NCBI GenBank assembly: GCA_902613185.1
Contig: CACMGP010000002.1
Location: 161,378-225,377, forward strand
DNA: 64,000 nt
Reading direction: 5' to 3'
DNA from: an uncultured Alphaproteobacteria bacterium
Lineage (GTDB): Bacteria; Pseudomonadota; Alphaproteobacteria; HIMB59
Shown: in pieces, positions 1-8,309 of the stretch
Layout of the letters: every line of letters starts with the position of its first letter
Position numbering within the stretch: the first letter of the stretch is position 1
The notes under the pieces: generated by a model
The model's database searches: none
What the model saw: only the letters and a program-made list of their open reading frames with translations
Told to the model about the DNA's origin: nothing
Translations under genes and position numbers: made by a program

Positions 1-738
1 TATGGTAACCACAAAAAGAGTTGTAGGACCTAACATTGGCCAAGTTACAAGTTTAAATTGTTCCCAAGTTGACTGAGCACCATCCATTTCTGCAGCATGA
101 TACAATTCTCTTGGTATACTTGTTAAACCAGCTAAGTATAACACCATATTAAATCCAAAGGCTTGCCATACTCCAATAAAACAAATTGTCCAAATCGCTG
201 TTTTTTTATCTTTGAGCCAATACGGGAAATCCATATTGTTAGCACAAGCAACACTGTACCAACTGTCCTCGGAACTAACCCACGGTAGCCAATGAAAACC
301 TAAAATAAATTCTCTAATACCTCCGCATCCATTGGCAAGAAAAGAATTTATTATTCCAAGAGTTGGATGAAGAGTAAATTCCCAAGCAATAGCCATTGCC
401 AATAAAGTAGCCATCACCGGAAGAAAGAAAATTGTTTTATAAATATCAGCTCCAAATCGAAGAGAGTTGAGCATAATGGCTGCAACTAAACCTAATACCA
501 CTGAAACAGGAACAACGATCAACACGTAAGTTGCCGTTGATATAATCATTTTTATGTAAGTTTTTCTGGAGAACATTTTTTCATAATTCTCCGTACCTAC
601 CCATTCGAAACTAGAATTACCAAGATTGTAATTAGTAAATGAGATACCTCCGGCTAAAAAAATTGGAAGAATTAATATGACAATCATTAGTATGATTGCA
701 GGCCAAACAAACCAAATATGTGCTTTAGAGTGGTGCAT
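1..738 (-). CDS. Ugp/Mal-type ABC transporter permease (3' end cut by window edge)
   Basis: This is the N-terminal 246 codons of a binding-protein-dependent sugar/glycerol-3-phosphate type permease (UgpA/MalF class); the C-terminus lies outside the window. The ATG at 738-736 begins MHHSKAHIWFVWPA. Hydrophobic segments are visible near residues 8-31, 67-88, 102-120 and about 185-205. The cytoplasmic EAA loop that docks on the ATPase is present as YHAAEMDGAQSTWEQF near residues 215-232. It starts 2 nt downstream of the ATPase gene, so the two form one leftward operon, and a second permease probably follows outside the window. Its likely binding protein is the UgpB-like gene at 4803. Substrate is inferred from context only: a phosphonate or an organophosphate such as glycerol-3-phosphate. 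Confidence 0.85.
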   Translation of the reverse strand, partial: MHHSKAHIWFVWPAIILMIVILILPIFLAGGISFTNYNLGNSSFEWVGTENYEKMFSRKTYIKMIISTATYVLIVVPVSVVLGLVAAIMLNSLRFGADIYKTIFFLPVMATLLAMAIAWEFTLHPTLGIINSFLANGCGGIREFILGFHWLPWVSSEDSWYSVACANNMDFPYWLKDKKTAIWTICFIGVWQAFGFNMVLYLAGLTSIPRELYHAAEMDGAQSTWEQFKLVTWPMLGPTTLFVVTI

Positions 739-740
739 AT

Positions 741-1856
741 TTATCGGATACGCTCACCAGATGTTTCAAAAAGCATAGCCTCTGCATGAGAGAGACTTAT
801 TCTAACTGTTTCCCCATTTGAAATTAGTCCAGCTGGTGAGCCTCTGACTATGATCTTAAAGTCAGATTGATCAACTTGAACATGGTAAAATATATCCGAA
901 CCAAGGTTTTCTCTGTATGAAACTGTAGCCTCAAATGCAGGTTTGTTTGAGTCTTTTGTAATTTCTAAATGTTCTGGTCTCACAGCAACTAAAGCTTTTT
1001 GACTATTAGTATTAAATTTTCTTTCAAGCTTAATACCCGTAAATTCAACAGAACCATCAGAGGTAATCTGAGCAGCAAATGTGTTAATCTTTGGGCTGCC
1101 GACAAATTCTGCAACCCTTAAAGATGATGGATTATTATAAACCTCACTTGGTGTATCAAGTTGCAAAAGTTCCCCATCAATCATTACCGCCATTCGAGTT
1201 GACATTGTAAGTGCTTCAGCTTGATCATGCGTCACATAAATGAAAGTGGTCTTTAAAGAATTATGAAGCTCAGATAGTTCAGATCTCATATGAACTCTTA
1301 ATGCAGCATCAAGATTTGATAAAGGTTCATCCATTAAGAATGCAACTGGTTCTCTTACCATCGCCCTTCCTAATGCCGCTCTTTGTCTTTGACCACCAGA
1401 TAGTTGACCTGGCTTTCTATCAAGTAGTTCTGTTATTTTTAAAGTTTCAGATGTTTTAAAAACAAGGTCATCAATTGATTTCTTTTTTTCTTTTCTACTA
1501 GGTACAAAATTACCAACAAGAGGCAACCTCTCTACAAAACTATAGTCTCTTAATTTCAAAGGTGTTTCTAGATTTTTTCTGACAGTCAGGTGCGGGTAAA
1601 GAGCGTAAGATTGGAAAACCATTGCTAAGTCTCTCTTGCTGGCTCTGGTGCTGTTAACATTCTTATCATCAATAATTACATCGCCACTATTTTGTTGCTC
1701 TAATCCAGCAATAATTTTTAACAAAGTGGATTTGCCACAACCGGACGGACCGACTAATGTTAAAAATTCACCATCTTGGATATCAAGGCTTAGTTGTTTA
1801 AGTACCTCAGTTGAACCAAATGACTTATTGATGTTCTTTAAAGAAATTGTCCCCAT
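741..1856 (-). CDS. ABC transporter ATP-binding protein, MalK/UgpC family
   Basis: This is the ATPase subunit of a carbohydrate/glycerol-phosphate class importer (371 aa). Walker [10 protein letters not shown] is at residues 36-44, the Q-loop MVFQSYALYPH is near 79-89, signature LSGGQRQR at 152-159, Walker B AFLMDE at 172-177 and the switch region YVTHDQAEA follows. A C-terminal TOBE-type regulatory domain (about 240-371) is typical of MalK/UgpC. An insertion near residues 103-128 (YSFVERLPLVGNFVPSRK) separates Q-loop and signature relative to E. coli MalK; similar insertions occur in other alphaproteobacterial members as far as I recall. It is co-transcribed with the permease at 738. A degenerate Pho-box-like repeat lies about 54 nt upstream of its start. 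Confidence 0.93.
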   Translation of the reverse strand: MGTISLKNINKSFGSTEVLKQLSLDIQDGEFLTLVGPSGCGKSTLLKIIAGLEQQNSGDVIIDDKNVNSTRASKRDLAMVFQSYALYPHLTVRKNLETPLKLRDYSFVERLPLVGNFVPSRKEKKKSIDDLVFKTSETLKITELLDRKPGQLSGGQRQRAALGRAMVREPVAFLMDEPLSNLDAALRVHMRSELSELHNSLKTTFIYVTHDQAEALTMSTRMAVMIDGELLQLDTPSEVYNNPSSLRVAEFVGSPKINTFAAQITSDGSVEFTGIKLERKFNTNSQKALVAVRPEHLEITKDSNKPAFEATVSYRENLGSDIFYHVQVDQSDFKIIVRGSPAGLISNGETVRISLSHAEAMLFETSGERIR

Positions 1857-1909
1857 CTATTTTTATTCCTCAAAACTAAAATAGTTCTGATTAAGACATT
1901 TTAAAAGTA

Positions 1910-1931
1910 AATTTGTAATATTTATGTTAAA
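1910..1931 (-). promoter_or_regulatory. Degenerate Pho-box-like tandem repeat facing the ABC ATPase/permease operon
   Basis: Read on the minus strand this is TTTAACATAAA followed directly by TATTACAAATT. The first 11-mer matches the first repeat of the pstS and UgpB-like candidate Pho boxes at nine of eleven positions; the second retains only part of the TAACAT core. It lies 54 nt upstream of the ATPase start at 1856, a reasonable promoter distance. The call depends on the two better copies in this window and is tentative. Confidence 0.4.
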
Positions 1932-1938
1932 ACTTTAT

Positions 1939-1970
1939 GAACAAATTTTAAAATAATCAAAAATTTGTTC
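1939..1970. promoter_or_regulatory. Perfect 11-bp inverted repeat, candidate operator in the divergent promoter
   Basis: GAACAAATTTT at 1939-1949 is the exact reverse complement of AAAATTTGTTC at 1960-1970, separated by a 10-bp A/T spacer. The dyad ends 22 nt upstream of the phnA start in the spacer between the leftward transporter operon and the rightward phn operon. Half-sites centred 21 bp apart (two helical turns) suit a dimeric repressor or activator. No regulator gene is adjacent in the window, so the cognate protein is unknown. It could instead fold as a hairpin in a phnA leader. Confidence 0.5.
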
Positions 1971-1992
1971 TTTATAGAGAGCAGTTATAATT

Positions 1993-3228
1993 ATGAGTGA
2001 TAAAATTGACATTAATAAAAGACATTATAATAAGTCACTTACTTCAACTGTAGTAGTTATATGCCTCGATGGTAGTCAAAAAGAGTATATTGATATCGCC
2101 TCTTCAAAAGGATTGACACCAAATCTTGATAAAATATTGGAAAATGGCCAATATCTGATGGCTAACAGTGCTATTCCCAGTTTTACAAACCCTAACAACA
2201 TTTCGATAGTCACAGGGCAGCCTAGTGATGTTCATGGAATAAGTGGTAATTTCTTTTATACCCCATCAACCGGTGAAGAAGTGATGATGAATGATCCACA
2301 ATATTTAAGAGCTCCAACTATTTTTGAGAAATATTATAATGAAGGTTATAAAATAGCAGTAATCACTGCAAAGGATAAATTAAGAACTCTTTTAGGTAAT
2401 GGTTTAAAATTTAATGAAGGAAGAGCAATCTGTTTTTCATCAGAAAAATCAGATCAGGCCACTCTCAGTGAAAATGGTATAGAAAATATTAATGACTGGA
2501 TTGGAATGAAAGTACCTGAAGTATATTCTCAGGATCTATCAGAATTTGTTATGGCAGCTGGGGTAAAATTACTTGAGGAATTTAATCCTGACATTATGTA
2601 TTTATCTACCACTGACTTTATTCAACACAAATATGCACCTGGAGATAAAGAAGCAAATGATTTTTATCAGATGTTTGATAAGTATGTCAGTAAAATTTGT
2701 AGTAATGGGAATTCGGTTGTCATCACTGCAGATCATGGAATGAAGTCTAAAGCAAATATTAATGGAGAACCTAATGCCATCTTCCTTCAAGATTATTTAG
2801 ATGACCAAATGGGTAAAGATGAGGCTAAAGTAATACTTCCAATTACTGACCCTTATGTAGTTCATCATGGTTCACTGGGATCGTTTGCCACAATATATGT
2901 AAAAGATAAATCAAAAATTGATGAAACAATCATCAAAATATCATCAATTAAAGAAATTGAAGTAGTTGTTAAACAAGAAGAAGCATGTAGAGAATATAGG
3001 CTACCTTCAGATAGAATAGGTGATATCGTATGCATGTCATCCGAAGATATGACAATTGGTACCTCAAAAGCTAATCATGATCTTTCAAAATTAAAGGAAC
3101 CCCTTAGATCTCATGGAGGCCATCATGAAAGAGAAGTTCCTTTTATTTCTAATAAAAAACTAAACATTGCCAAAGATCAAAGTTTAAATAACTATGATGC
3201 ATTTTTTTATGCTATTAATGGAGCTTAA
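1993..3228 (+). CDS. phnA: Phosphonoacetate hydrolase
   Basis: The enzyme hydrolyses the C-P bond of phosphonoacetate to acetate and phosphate; it is a two-metal enzyme of the alkaline phosphatase/NPP superfamily, probably cytoplasmic since no signal peptide is seen. The expected metal and nucleophile residues are in place: D26 (VICLDGS), T65 (SFTNPNN), D208 and H212 (TTDFIQHK), D247 and H248 (TADHGM), and the C-terminal His cluster HGGHH at 373-377. Their spacing matches the Sinorhizobium PhnA set as I recall it, offset by three. It is followed 2 nt later by phnY, giving the two-step route from phosphonoacetaldehyde. The ribosome binding site is weak (GAGAG around 1977). The other possibility, a generic nucleotide pyrophosphatase, is unlikely given phnY next door. 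Confidence 0.93.
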   Translation: MSDKIDINKRHYNKSLTSTVVVICLDGSQKEYIDIASSKGLTPNLDKILENGQYLMANSAIPSFTNPNNISIVTGQPSDVHGISGNFFYTPSTGEEVMMNDPQYLRAPTIFEKYYNEGYKIAVITAKDKLRTLLGNGLKFNEGRAICFSSEKSDQATLSENGIENINDWIGMKVPEVYSQDLSEFVMAAGVKLLEEFNPDIMYLSTTDFIQHKYAPGDKEANDFYQMFDKYVSKICSNGNSVVITADHGMKSKANINGEPNAIFLQDYLDDQMGKDEAKVILPITDPYVVHHGSLGSFATIYVKDKSKIDETIIKISSIKEIEVVVKQEEACREYRLPSDRIGDIVCMSSEDMTIGTSKANHDLSKLKEPLRSHGGHHEREVPFISNKKLNIAKDQSLNNYDAFFYAINGA

Positions 3229-3230
3229 TC

Positions 3231-4670
3231 ATGGCTGATAAAATTATTAATGAGGGTATGAGGATTGGTGGAAAAACTGTTCACACCGATAACAAGATTG
3301 ATGTTATCTATCCCTTCACAGGTAAAGTTATAGGCACAGTACCAGCTGGCACAGCAGAACATGCTCAAAAAGCCTTTGATATTGCTGCAAATTATAAACC
3401 CAATTTATCTAGATATGATCGTCAAAAAATACTTCAAAAGACTGCTGAAACGCTTGTTGAAAGAAAAGAACAAATCTCTGATCTAATTTCACTTGAGTCT
3501 GGGCTATCGAAACAAGATACGCTTTATGAAGTTGGTAGGGCCTTTGATGTATTTTCTCTTACTGCTCAGCTTTGTATCCAGGATGATGGAGAAATTTATT
3601 CTTGTGATTTAACACCTCATGGAAAACAAAGAAAAATATTTACAATTAGAGAACCGCTTAACACAATATCTGCAATCACTCCATTTAATCATCCTTTAAA
3701 TATGGTTGCTCACAAAATTGCTCCATCAATAGCAACTAACAACTGTACTGTTTGTAAACAAACAGAATTGACCCCTTTAACAGCTATGCTACTTGCAGAT
3801 ATTTTATATGAATGTGGCCTTCCTCCAGAAATGTTTTCAATTTTAACAGGATGGCCTGAAGACATTGGGAATGAAGTAATTAAAAATAAAAATATAGATT
3901 TGATTACTTTTACAGGAAGCGTTGGTGTTGGAAAACTGATAGCTGAAAATGCAGGTTACAAAAGAACTGTTTTAGAGTTAGGTGGAAACGACCCTTTAAT
4001 AGTTTTGAGTGACTTAGATGATGATGATTTAAATAAAGCAGCTGATCTAGCAATCATGGGAGCAACAAAAAACTCTGGCCAAAGATGCACTGCTGTAAAA
4101 AGAATATTAGTTCAAGAATCAGTAGCTGATAAATTTGTCGAGCTTGCTTTGGAAAAAGCAAAAGCAATTAAATATGGTGATCCTATGGATGTTAACAATC
4201 AGTTGGGTACAGTAATTAATAAAGAGGCAGCAAGTATGTTTAATGACAGAGTAAATAAAGCTGAAAAGGATGGTGCAAAAATTCTTTATAACCCTGGGGT
4301 TCAAGAAGCTCTTGTGCCACCAATTTTTTTAGACAACGTTAATTATAAATCAGAACTTGTTGTTGAAGAAACTTTTGGTCCAATTGTGCCTGTCATTAGA
4401 GTTCCCAATGATGATGAAAAAGTAATGGAAATTTCAAATTCAACGGCCTTTGGTTTGTCATCAGGTGTTTGTAGTAACGATTTTAGAAGAATTAAAAAAT
4501 ACATAAGCGGTCTTAATGTAGGCACGGTTAATATTTGGGAAGTGCCCGGTTACAGAATTGAGATGTCCCCATTTGGCGGAATAAAAGACTCAGGATTAGG
4601 CTATAAAGAGGGTGTAATAGAGGCTATGAAAAGTTACACAAATGTAAAAACTTTCTCATTACCCTGGTAA
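3231..4670 (+). CDS. phnY: Phosphonoacetaldehyde dehydrogenase
   Basis: This NAD-dependent aldehyde dehydrogenase oxidises phosphonoacetaldehyde to phosphonoacetate, the substrate of PhnA. At 479 aa it is a full-length ALDH: the cofactor-binding region holds the lysine of VCKQTE near 176, the general base lies in LELGGND near 249-255, and the catalytic cysteine is C286 in GQRCTAVKR. The C-terminal oligomerisation segment includes [16 protein letters not shown]. It follows phnA with a 2-nt gap and so is translationally coupled. No phnW (2-AEP transaminase) is present in the window, so the source of the aldehyde must be elsewhere or be the iron alcohol dehydrogenase at 7197. Substrate assignment rests mainly on the phnA pairing; the family itself is broad. 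Confidence 0.9.
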   Translation: MADKIINEGMRIGGKTVHTDNKIDVIYPFTGKVIGTVPAGTAEHAQKAFDIAANYKPNLSRYDRQKILQKTAETLVERKEQISDLISLESGLSKQDTLYEVGRAFDVFSLTAQLCIQDDGEIYSCDLTPHGKQRKIFTIREPLNTISAITPFNHPLNMVAHKIAPSIATNNCTVCKQTELTPLTAMLLADILYECGLPPEMFSILTGWPEDIGNEVIKNKNIDLITFTGSVGVGKLIAENAGYKRTVLELGGNDPLIVLSDLDDDDLNKAADLAIMGATKNSGQRCTAVKRILVQESVADKFVELALEKAKAIKYGDPMDVNNQLGTVINKEAASMFNDRVNKAEKDGAKILYNPGVQEALVPPIFLDNVNYKSELVVEETFGPIVPVIRVPNDDEKVMEISNSTAFGLSSGVCSNDFRRIKKYISGLNVGTVNIWEVPGYRIEMSPFGGIKDSGLGYKEGVIEAMKSYTNVKTFSLPW

Positions 4671-4741
4671 TTAATAGCTTTTAAGAATTATTCACAGATT
4701 TTTTTTCACACATACTGAATATTTCTACTTTGCTTTAAGAA

Positions 4742-4763
4742 TTTAACATATTCTTAACATTAA
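4742..4763 (+). promoter_or_regulatory. Candidate Pho box (PhoB site) upstream of the UgpB-like gene
   Basis: Two adjacent 11-mers, TTTAACATATT (4742-4752) and CTTAACATTAA (4753-4763), share a TTAACAT core at the 11-bp period expected for PhoB. The first 11-mer is identical to the first repeat upstream of pstS in this window. A TATAAT hexamer at 4780-4785 and a strong AGGAGG ribosome binding site at 4793-4798 lie downstream, before the ATG at 4803. The rest of the 132-nt phnY-to-SBP spacer is A/T-rich with no other feature seen. Confidence 0.65.
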
Positions 4764-4802
4764 GGATTTAGTAATTAATTATAATTATTTTTAGGAGGGA
4801 CT

Positions 4803-6038
4803 ATGAAAAAAGTAATCTTAGGATTTTTTGCATCAGTTTTCGCATACAACGCTAATGCAGTAGAAATTGAATTTGCATATCCTTATTCAGGTTTGTTCGA
4901 TGTGACATACCAGGCAATTATGCCAGAGTTTGAAAAAGCTCATCCTGACATTAAAGTTAAGTTCAGAGCAACTTATGAAAACTATGAAGATGCTACTGCT
5001 ACTATACTAAGAGAGTCAACATCAGGAAATTTACCTGATATCACAATGCAAGGTCTAAATAGACAAGCACCTTTAGTAGACAAAGGTATCGCTTTATCTT
5101 TAGAACCTTTCATAGCTAATGAGCCAGATTTTGCAAAAGACGGTTATCATGAAGCTATGTTGAGCTTATCTACCTTTGGAGGAGAAGTTTATGGCTTACC
5201 ATTTTCAGTATCAACTCCAGTTGGTTACTACAATATGGATCTTTTAGCAAGTGCAGGTGTTAGCAGCATTCCATCAAATTGGGATGAGGTTATTGACGCT
5301 TGTAATAAATTAGAAGCTGCAGGACACGGTACTCTTTACTTTGGATGGAATATTACAGGAAACTGGTTCCATCAAGCTCTAATGCATAGCCAAAATGTTC
5401 CAATGGTTAAAGATGGTGCTGTTAACATGGGAGGAGATGCAGGTCTAAAAACTCTAGAGCAAATGCAAGATATCATGGGTGGCTGTAATATGCCTAACTA
5501 TTCTATTGCTGACGGACAGGCTGCGTTTAATGCAGGTACTATTGGTATGATGTTTTGGAGTACTAGTAGTTTAGGCTCTGTTGAAGCTGCTAAAGCTGAC
5601 TTTGAGCTAAAGACTGCGCCTTTCCCAGGAATACCAGGTGTTAATGGTGGAACTCCAGCTAGACTACCTGCTGGTGGTAACGCAGCGATGTTAGTTACTA
5701 CATCAGATGACCCTGAAAGAGTACAAGCAGCATGGACATTTTTAAAATTTATCACATCAGGTGTAGGAGCGGCAGCTGTTGCAGAAACAACAGGTTACGT
5801 TCCTCCTAACAAAGCCGCGAATGACCTGCTAGGTGATTTTTATGATGCAAACCCAAACAAGTTAACTGCTGTTAATCAGTTGCCTTTGTTAGCTGATTGG
5901 TTCGCATATCCTGGAGAAAACGGTCTTGCTGTGACACAAGTAATTTATGACTACACCGAAGAAATTGCTACAGGTGATGCAGACGATATGGGTGATCTAC
6001 AGGCCGAAATGATGGAGGAGATTGAAGACTTAATGTAA
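4803..6038 (+). CDS. ABC transporter substrate-binding protein, UgpB-like (family 1)
   Basis: This is a periplasmic solute-binding protein (411 aa) for the ABC importer encoded at 1-1856. A classical Sec signal peptide is visible (Lys-Lys, hydrophobic GFFASVFAY, cleavage after NANA near residue 19). The mature N-terminus, the region TILRESTSGNLPDITMQG and the C-terminal TGYVPPNKAA segment resemble glycerol-3-phosphate-binding UgpB, a family-1 protein. It sits inside a phosphonate catabolic cluster, behind a candidate Pho box and a perfect Shine-Dalgarno, and is followed by a strong hairpin that should make it the most abundant product of the locus. Possible ligands are glycerol-3-phosphate, other phosphodiesters or a phosphonate; sequence alone does not decide. 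Confidence 0.88.
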   Translation: MKKVILGFFASVFAYNANAVEIEFAYPYSGLFDVTYQAIMPEFEKAHPDIKVKFRATYENYEDATATILRESTSGNLPDITMQGLNRQAPLVDKGIALSLEPFIANEPDFAKDGYHEAMLSLSTFGGEVYGLPFSVSTPVGYYNMDLLASAGVSSIPSNWDEVIDACNKLEAAGHGTLYFGWNITGNWFHQALMHSQNVPMVKDGAVNMGGDAGLKTLEQMQDIMGGCNMPNYSIADGQAAFNAGTIGMMFWSTSSLGSVEAAKADFELKTAPFPGIPGVNGGTPARLPAGGNAAMLVTTSDDPERVQAAWTFLKFITSGVGAAAVAETTGYVPPNKAANDLLGDFYDANPNKLTAVNQLPLLADWFAYPGENGLAVTQVIYDYTEEIATGDADDMGDLQAEMMEEIEDLM

Positions 6039-6070
6039 GTCTTTTTAATACCTTTTATCATTAGATTTTT

Positions 6071-6106
6071 AAACAGCAGTCATTATACTGGCTGCTGTTT
6101 TTTTTT
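6071..6106 (+). terminator. Intrinsic terminator or attenuator between SBP and MetE-like gene
   Basis: AAACAGCAGTC (6071-6081) pairs with GGCTGCTGTTT (6090-6100), an 11-bp stem with one G-T pair and an 8-nt loop, followed by a T tract to 6106. The next gene starts at 6109, so the terminator occupies the position where its ribosome binding site would be. Transcription of the downstream pair must come from read-through or an undetected promoter. Confidence 0.85.
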
Positions 6107-6108
6107 AA

Positions 6109-7191
6109 ATGAGCATTAAAACTACAACTATTGGAGCTTATCCAAAACCTAATTACACCCCTATAAGAGATTGGTTTCTTCAAGATAAATCAGACGAAGA
6201 AAAAAAACAATCTAAGGGATTGTTATCTAATTGGGATCCCAAAAGTGAAGATCATAAAATTTACGAAGAGAAAGATGAGGAAAAAGAAAAACTATTCTTA
6301 AAAGCTATTGAAGAGGTAATTCTTGATCAGACAAGTAGCGGAATAGATATCCCCACAGATGGTGAAGTAAGGCGAGAAAACTATATTTTTTATCAATTGA
6401 GGTTTTTTAATGGGGTAAGTTTTGAACACTTAACGACTAAATCAGTTAGGAAAGGAGCTTTTGAAGCAACACTCCCAACAATTACAAGTAAGGTTTCAAA
6501 TAAATCATTACGATTAGTAGATGATTGGAAATCTGCGCAGCAGTTTACTGATAACCCAGTGAAAATTACTATACCTGGTCCTATGACAATAACTGACTCC
6601 ATTGCTGATGACTATTATAATGATCCCAAAAAAATGGGTTATGATCTAGCTTTATGTATTAGTAATGAAGTTAAGGCTCTATCCGAAGCTGGTTGTCAAT
6701 ACATTCAAATTGATGAACCAGTGTTCGCCAGAAAACCAGAAGAAACACACGATTATGGTATGGAAAACTTAGAAAGAGCAATGCATGGAATACTAAAAGA
6801 AACTCAAAAAGCTTGTCATATTTGCTGCGGTTATCCTAACTCGCTTGACTCAGAACACTACAAAAAAGCAGACCTAGATGCATATGATAAAATTGCTGAC
6901 TTAGTTGAAGACTCTAGTATAGACGAAGTTTCTTTGGAAGACTCTCACCGACCTTTAGATTTAAAATTATTAGAAATATTTAAAAAAACCAAAGTTATTA
7001 TGGGTTTGATTGATGTAGCTAAAAGTCGTATGGAAAGTGTCGAGGAAATTCAAAAAAGGATCAGAGAAGTTCTTGAGCATATTGATGAGGAAAGATTAAT
7101 TGCTGCTCCTGATTGTGGTCTAGGGTTTTTTGATAGAAATCAAGCAAAACAAAAAATGCAAATTCTCTCAAAAGCTGTTAAAAATCTCTAA
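6109..7191 (+). CDS. Core-MetE-like zinc methyltransferase (cobalamin-independent methionine synthase catalytic domain)
   Basis: This 360-aa protein is a single MetE C-terminal barrel, half the length of classical MetE (about 750 aa), so it lacks the N-terminal folate-gripping barrel. The zinc ligands are intact: H237 and C239 in CHICCGY, E277 in SLEDSH, C336 in PDCGLGF. Members of this group include core-MetE enzymes that transfer methyl from methylcobalamin or small methylated donors to homocysteine, and the epoxyalkane:coenzyme M transferases. The gene lies in a phosphonate cluster with no vitamin B12 genes nearby. It starts 3 nt after a terminator T tract, with no Shine-Dalgarno. Role unresolved: methionine synthesis linked to the SAM genes at 10691-14154, or an alkyl transfer in phosphonate catabolism. 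Confidence 0.8.
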   Translation: MSIKTTTIGAYPKPNYTPIRDWFLQDKSDEEKKQSKGLLSNWDPKSEDHKIYEEKDEEKEKLFLKAIEEVILDQTSSGIDIPTDGEVRRENYIFYQLRFFNGVSFEHLTTKSVRKGAFEATLPTITSKVSNKSLRLVDDWKSAQQFTDNPVKITIPGPMTITDSIADDYYNDPKKMGYDLALCISNEVKALSEAGCQYIQIDEPVFARKPEETHDYGMENLERAMHGILKETQKACHICCGYPNSLDSEHYKKADLDAYDKIADLVEDSSIDEVSLEDSHRPLDLKLLEIFKKTKVIMGLIDVAKSRMESVEEIQKRIREVLEHIDEERLIAAPDCGLGFFDRNQAKQKMQILSKAVKNL

Positions 7192-7196
7192 ATCTT

Positions 7197-8309
7197 ATGT
7201 GGGAATATTATAATCCAGTAAATGTTATTTTTGGTTCGGAAAAATTTAATGAAATTGAACATATAATAAGTAATCGAAAGTACATTCTTATTACCCATCC
7301 TGATGATAACTTTGATACGTATAGAGAGTTTTTTAACAATTTATCAAATAAGCCTTTAGAAATCTTTGATGATGTTCAACCAAATCCAGACTATCAAGAT
7401 TTAATTTCTGCAGGGGAAAAATTTTCAAAAATAGAAAGTCGAATTGATACAGTTGTTGCTCTTGGGGGCGGCTCTGTCATGGATACGGCCAAATTACTTG
7501 CGGCTTTTAAAGGTGAAAATAAATATTTAAATGATTTTGTAAGAAATAAAAAATCAGCTTACGTTCAAGATCCAAAAAAAATTATAGCTATACCTACTAC
7601 TTCGGGCACATCGAGTGAACTTACGTGTTGGGCTACAGTCTGGGATAAAGAATATAAAAGTAAATTTTCATTAGCAGATAAATCTTTATATCCTGAAATA
7701 TCAGTTATTGACCCTAAGTTAATGATCAACAAGCCAAAAAATCTGACTATTTCTACTGGTCTTGATGCATTGTCCCACTCCTTAGAAAGCATTTGGAATG
7801 TAAACTCAAATCCGATTTCAACATTTCATGGAATTGCAGGTGCTCAAACCGTGATCGATACTCTTCCAAAACTTGTAAATGATTTAAAAAACATAGAGTT
7901 GAGAACTTTAATGGCTAAAGCTTGTGTTCATGCAGGTCTAGCTTTTTCAAATACTAAAACTGCAATAGCACATAATATTTCATACCCGATAACAATAAAT
8001 TTTAATGTTCCACATGGAATAGCTTGTTCTTTTACTTTGCCGACAATAATGAGGAGTCTGATTGGCCAAGATGAAAAAACAGAAAAATCCCTAGAAAAAA
8101 TTTATAATGTCGATCTCATTGAGAGTTCAAAAAGACTATCTGAGACATTGAGAATTCTTGAAGCACCATTAAATTTAAATGAAATTGGAATACCAAAAAT
8201 TGAATGGGATAAATATGTTGAGGATGCTTTTCAAGGTGAAAGGGGAAAAAATTTTATTGGAAATAAAATCTCATTTGATAAAGCGTGTTCTGAGATGAAT
8301 TTCTTCTAA
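7197..8309 (+). CDS. Iron-containing (group III) alcohol dehydrogenase, phosphonoacetaldehyde reductase-like
   Basis: This is an Fe-dependent NAD(P) alcohol dehydrogenase of 370 aa. The dinucleotide motif GGGSVMD is at residues 90-96, and all four iron ligands are seen: D190 and H194 (STGLDALSHS), H259 (AIAHN) and H273 (VPHG). The N-terminus MWEYYNPVNVIFG resembles proteins called phosphonoacetaldehyde reductase (PhpC type), which interconvert 2-hydroxyethylphosphonate and phosphonoacetaldehyde. No phosphonate-biosynthesis genes (pepM, ppd) are in the window and phnY/phnA are upstream, so I infer the oxidative direction. It starts 5 nt after the MetE-like stop, and its stop codon overlaps the convergent trxA stop by 3 nt. 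The substrate is an inference from the neighbours. Confidence 0.78.
   Translation: MWEYYNPVNVIFGSEKFNEIEHIISNRKYILITHPDDNFDTYREFFNNLSNKPLEIFDDVQPNPDYQDLISAGEKFSKIESRIDTVVALGGGSVMDTAKLLAAFKGENKYLNDFVRNKKSAYVQDPKKIIAIPTTSGTSSELTCWATVWDKEYKSKFSLADKSLYPEISVIDPKLMINKPKNLTISTGLDALSHSLESIWNVNSNPISTFHGIAGAQTVIDTLPKLVNDLKNIELRTLMAKACVHAGLAFSNTKTAIAHNISYPITINFNVPHGIACSFTLPTIMRSLIGQDEKTEKSLEKIYNVDLIESSKRLSETLRILEAPLNLNEIGIPKIEWDKYVEDAFQGERGKNFIGNKISFDKACSEMNFF

Noticed and set aside
1636-1884. Open frame opposite the ABC ATPase N-terminus
   Set aside because: It mirrors the Walker A region of a well-conserved gene and shows no family motif.
1-8309. Recent horizontal acquisition of the phosphonate island
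   Set aside because: No integrase, transposase, tRNA junction or evident change in base composition was seen; codon use looks like the neighbours by eye, so transfer cannot be supported from this window.
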